From Acidobacteriota bacterium (GTDB lineage Bacteria; Acidobacteriota; Blastocatellia; Pyrinomonadales; Pyrinomonadaceae), in contig JAOTWT010000198.1 in NCBI GenBank assembly GCA_029862725.1, forward strand, positions 1 to 6,240: a DNA stretch of 6,240 bases. The letters run 5' to 3'. The translations under genes were made by a program, and so were the position numbers. Below, piece after piece: positions 5,429-6,240 of this stretch (its first letter is position 1; each line of letters begins with the position of its first letter). The notes beneath the pieces were generated by a model, which saw only the letters and a program-made list of their open reading frames with translations, had not been told where the DNA came from and searched no databases.

Positions 5429-5830
5429 TCAATCATCCAAACCGATTTCGTCCAACGTTGCGTCAACCCGCGCCGCATTTTCCTCAACCGTATCGCGGGC
5501 AAAATGCAGGATCGGGGCGTATCGCAGGTTCAGGCTCAGTGCGACCTGCTGCCTGACAAACGTGGCGGCCCGGTTGAGCGCTACCAAAGCGGCCTCGATC
5601 TCTTTTTCGGTCCCCTCGACCACGACGAAGACATTGGCGTTGCGCAGGTTTTCGGCGACCCTTACATCCGTGACCGTTACCGTCAGGAGGCGCGGGTCCT
5701 TCATCTCGTAACCGACTATCTCGGTTATTTCCTCACGCAGCGTTTCCGCCATTCTCTCCGCTCTATGCATTTCGCCAGGTGAACTCTCGACCGGCGCATC
5801 CCCATAACGGAATTGCGCCGGTTTGTTCAA
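5429..5830 (-). CDS. rbfA: 30S ribosome-binding factor A
   Basis: RbfA binds the 30S subunit and helps the final maturation of the 16S rRNA 5' end, especially in the cold. The 133-residue frame has the family's KH-type core: HRAERMAETLREEI (22-35) matches the first helix, KDPRL (44-48) is the hallmark motif, and LNRAATFVRQQVA (85-97) with LRYAPILHF (102-110) matches the second helix and last strand. The longest start is TTG at 5830, six bases after the infB stop and just downstream of a possible AAGGG ribosome binding site. An ATG at 5770 (residue 21) would give a 113-residue protein starting right at the conserved core, but has no visible Shine-Dalgarno sequence. The order infB-rbfA is widely conserved and the short gap indicates co-transcription. 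Identity is secure; the start is uncertain. Confidence 0.93.
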   Translation of the reverse strand: MNKPAQFRYGDAPVESSPGEMHRAERMAETLREEITEIVGYEMKDPRLLTVTVTDVRVAENLRNANVFVVVEGTEKEIEAALVALNRAATFVRQQVALSLNLRYAPILHFARDTVEENAARVDATLDEIGLDD

Positions 5831-5836
5831 GGGCCC

Positions 5837-6240
5837 TTAAAGTTCGGTCGCCGCGATCTCCTCGATCACAAATGCTTCGATCTCGTCGTCGACCTTGATG
5901 TCGTTGTAATTGACCAGGCTCATTCCGCATTCAAAGCCCTGCTTCACCTCGTTGACGTCATCCTTAAAGCGTTTCAGCGAGGCTATGTCCCCGGTCCAGA
6001 CAACGACGCCGTCGCGTATGAGGCGCGCCTTCGCCTGCCGTCTGATGAGTCCTTCCGAGACCTTGCAGCCGGCAATCATGCCGATCTTGGATACCTTGTA
6101 TGTCTCCTGAACAACCGCCTTGCCGAGAATTACCTCTTTTTCGATGGCATCCAGCATGCCGATCATCGCAGCCCGAATCTCTTCTTCGACCTTGTAAATA
6201 ATCGAGTGGAGCCTGATATCGACATCTTCCTGTTTCGCCG
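5837..6240 (-). CDS. infB: Translation initiation factor IF-2, C-terminal part
   Basis: The frame is open from the right edge to a TAA at 5837-5839, giving the last 133 residues; the GTPase domain and N-terminus lie outside. The piece covers the end of domain 3 and the C-terminal beta-barrel that binds formylmethionyl-initiator tRNA. It starts AKQEDVDIRLHSIIYKVEEE, matching the VD(I/L)R...S(V/I)IY stretch of E. coli IF-2. It continues with GMIAGCKVSEG, close to E. coli GAIAGCMVTEG, and the near-invariant LKRFKDDVNEVKQGFECG followed by NYND. Near the end EIEAFVIEEI corresponds to the last strand. It is the most upstream gene of the infB-rbfA unit here. No truncation or frameshift is seen apart from the window edge. 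Confidence 0.97.
   Translation of the reverse strand, partial: AKQEDVDIRLHSIIYKVEEEIRAAMIGMLDAIEKEVILGKAVVQETYKVSKIGMIAGCKVSEGLIRRQAKARLIRDGVVVWTGDIASLKRFKDDVNEVKQGFECGMSLVNYNDIKVDDEIEAFVIEEIAATEL

Noticed and set aside
1..6240. CRISPR array, tRNA or rRNA gene, insertion sequence, prophage or defence system
   Set aside because: I saw no regularly spaced repeats, no cloverleaf-like sequence, no transposase or integrase motifs and no defence-gene domains. Nearly all the window is filled by the eight genes described.

Overview
This 6.2 kb window carries eight protein-coding genes. Seven lie on the minus strand and one (nth) on the plus strand. Two genes are cut by the window edges. Base composition looks moderately GC-rich by eye. 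The gene set is bacterial and mostly housekeeping: infB-rbfA-nrnA, a corrinoid adenosyltransferase and endonuclease III. Together with a cell-surface glycan gene pair and a lipoprotein built of PPC-like repeats, it suggests an Acidobacteriota member, perhaps of the Blastocatellia/Pyrinomonadales type. That placement is inferred from gene style only; no rRNA or other decisive marker is present.

Reading the minus strand from right to left, the first block is translation and RNA turnover. It starts with the C-terminal 133 residues of initiation factor IF-2 (5837-6240). After 6 bp comes rbfA (5429-5830), a 30S ribosome maturation factor that probably starts with TTG. After a 118-bp gap with a candidate promoter comes nrnA (4312-5310), a DHH/DHHA1 nanoRNase/pAp phosphatase. 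A 77-bp gap holding a strong inverted repeat precedes cobO/btuR (3650-4234), an ATP:cob(I)alamin adenosyltransferase. After 22 bp containing a strong Shine-Dalgarno sequence comes a secreted lipoprotein (2758-3627) with an acidic linker and two tandem PPC-like beta-sandwich repeats.

The plus-strand gene nth (2049-2690) encodes endonuclease III with an intact 4Fe-4S cluster motif. It converges on the lipoprotein gene and diverges from the left-hand block. Its promoter-like sequence sits so close to the ATG that the mRNA is probably leaderless.

The left block (minus strand, 1-1917) is a two-gene unit. It encodes a membrane-anchored protein with TPR repeats and a C-terminal CBM-like beta-sandwich, followed with no spacer (TAG then ATG) by the N-terminal 210 residues of a multi-pass O-antigen ligase/polymerase (Wzy_C-like) protein. 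They probably work together in assembling or exporting a surface polysaccharide.

The identical heptamer TTAGAAT occurs once in each of three upstream regions (before the TPR gene, nth and nrnA), always oriented towards its gene. I found it nowhere else in the window, so it is probably the local -10 promoter element. I saw no RNA genes, CRISPR arrays, insertion sequences or phage genes, and no convincing new multi-gene system. The least characterised parts are the TPR-CBM/ligase pair and the PPC lipoprotein.
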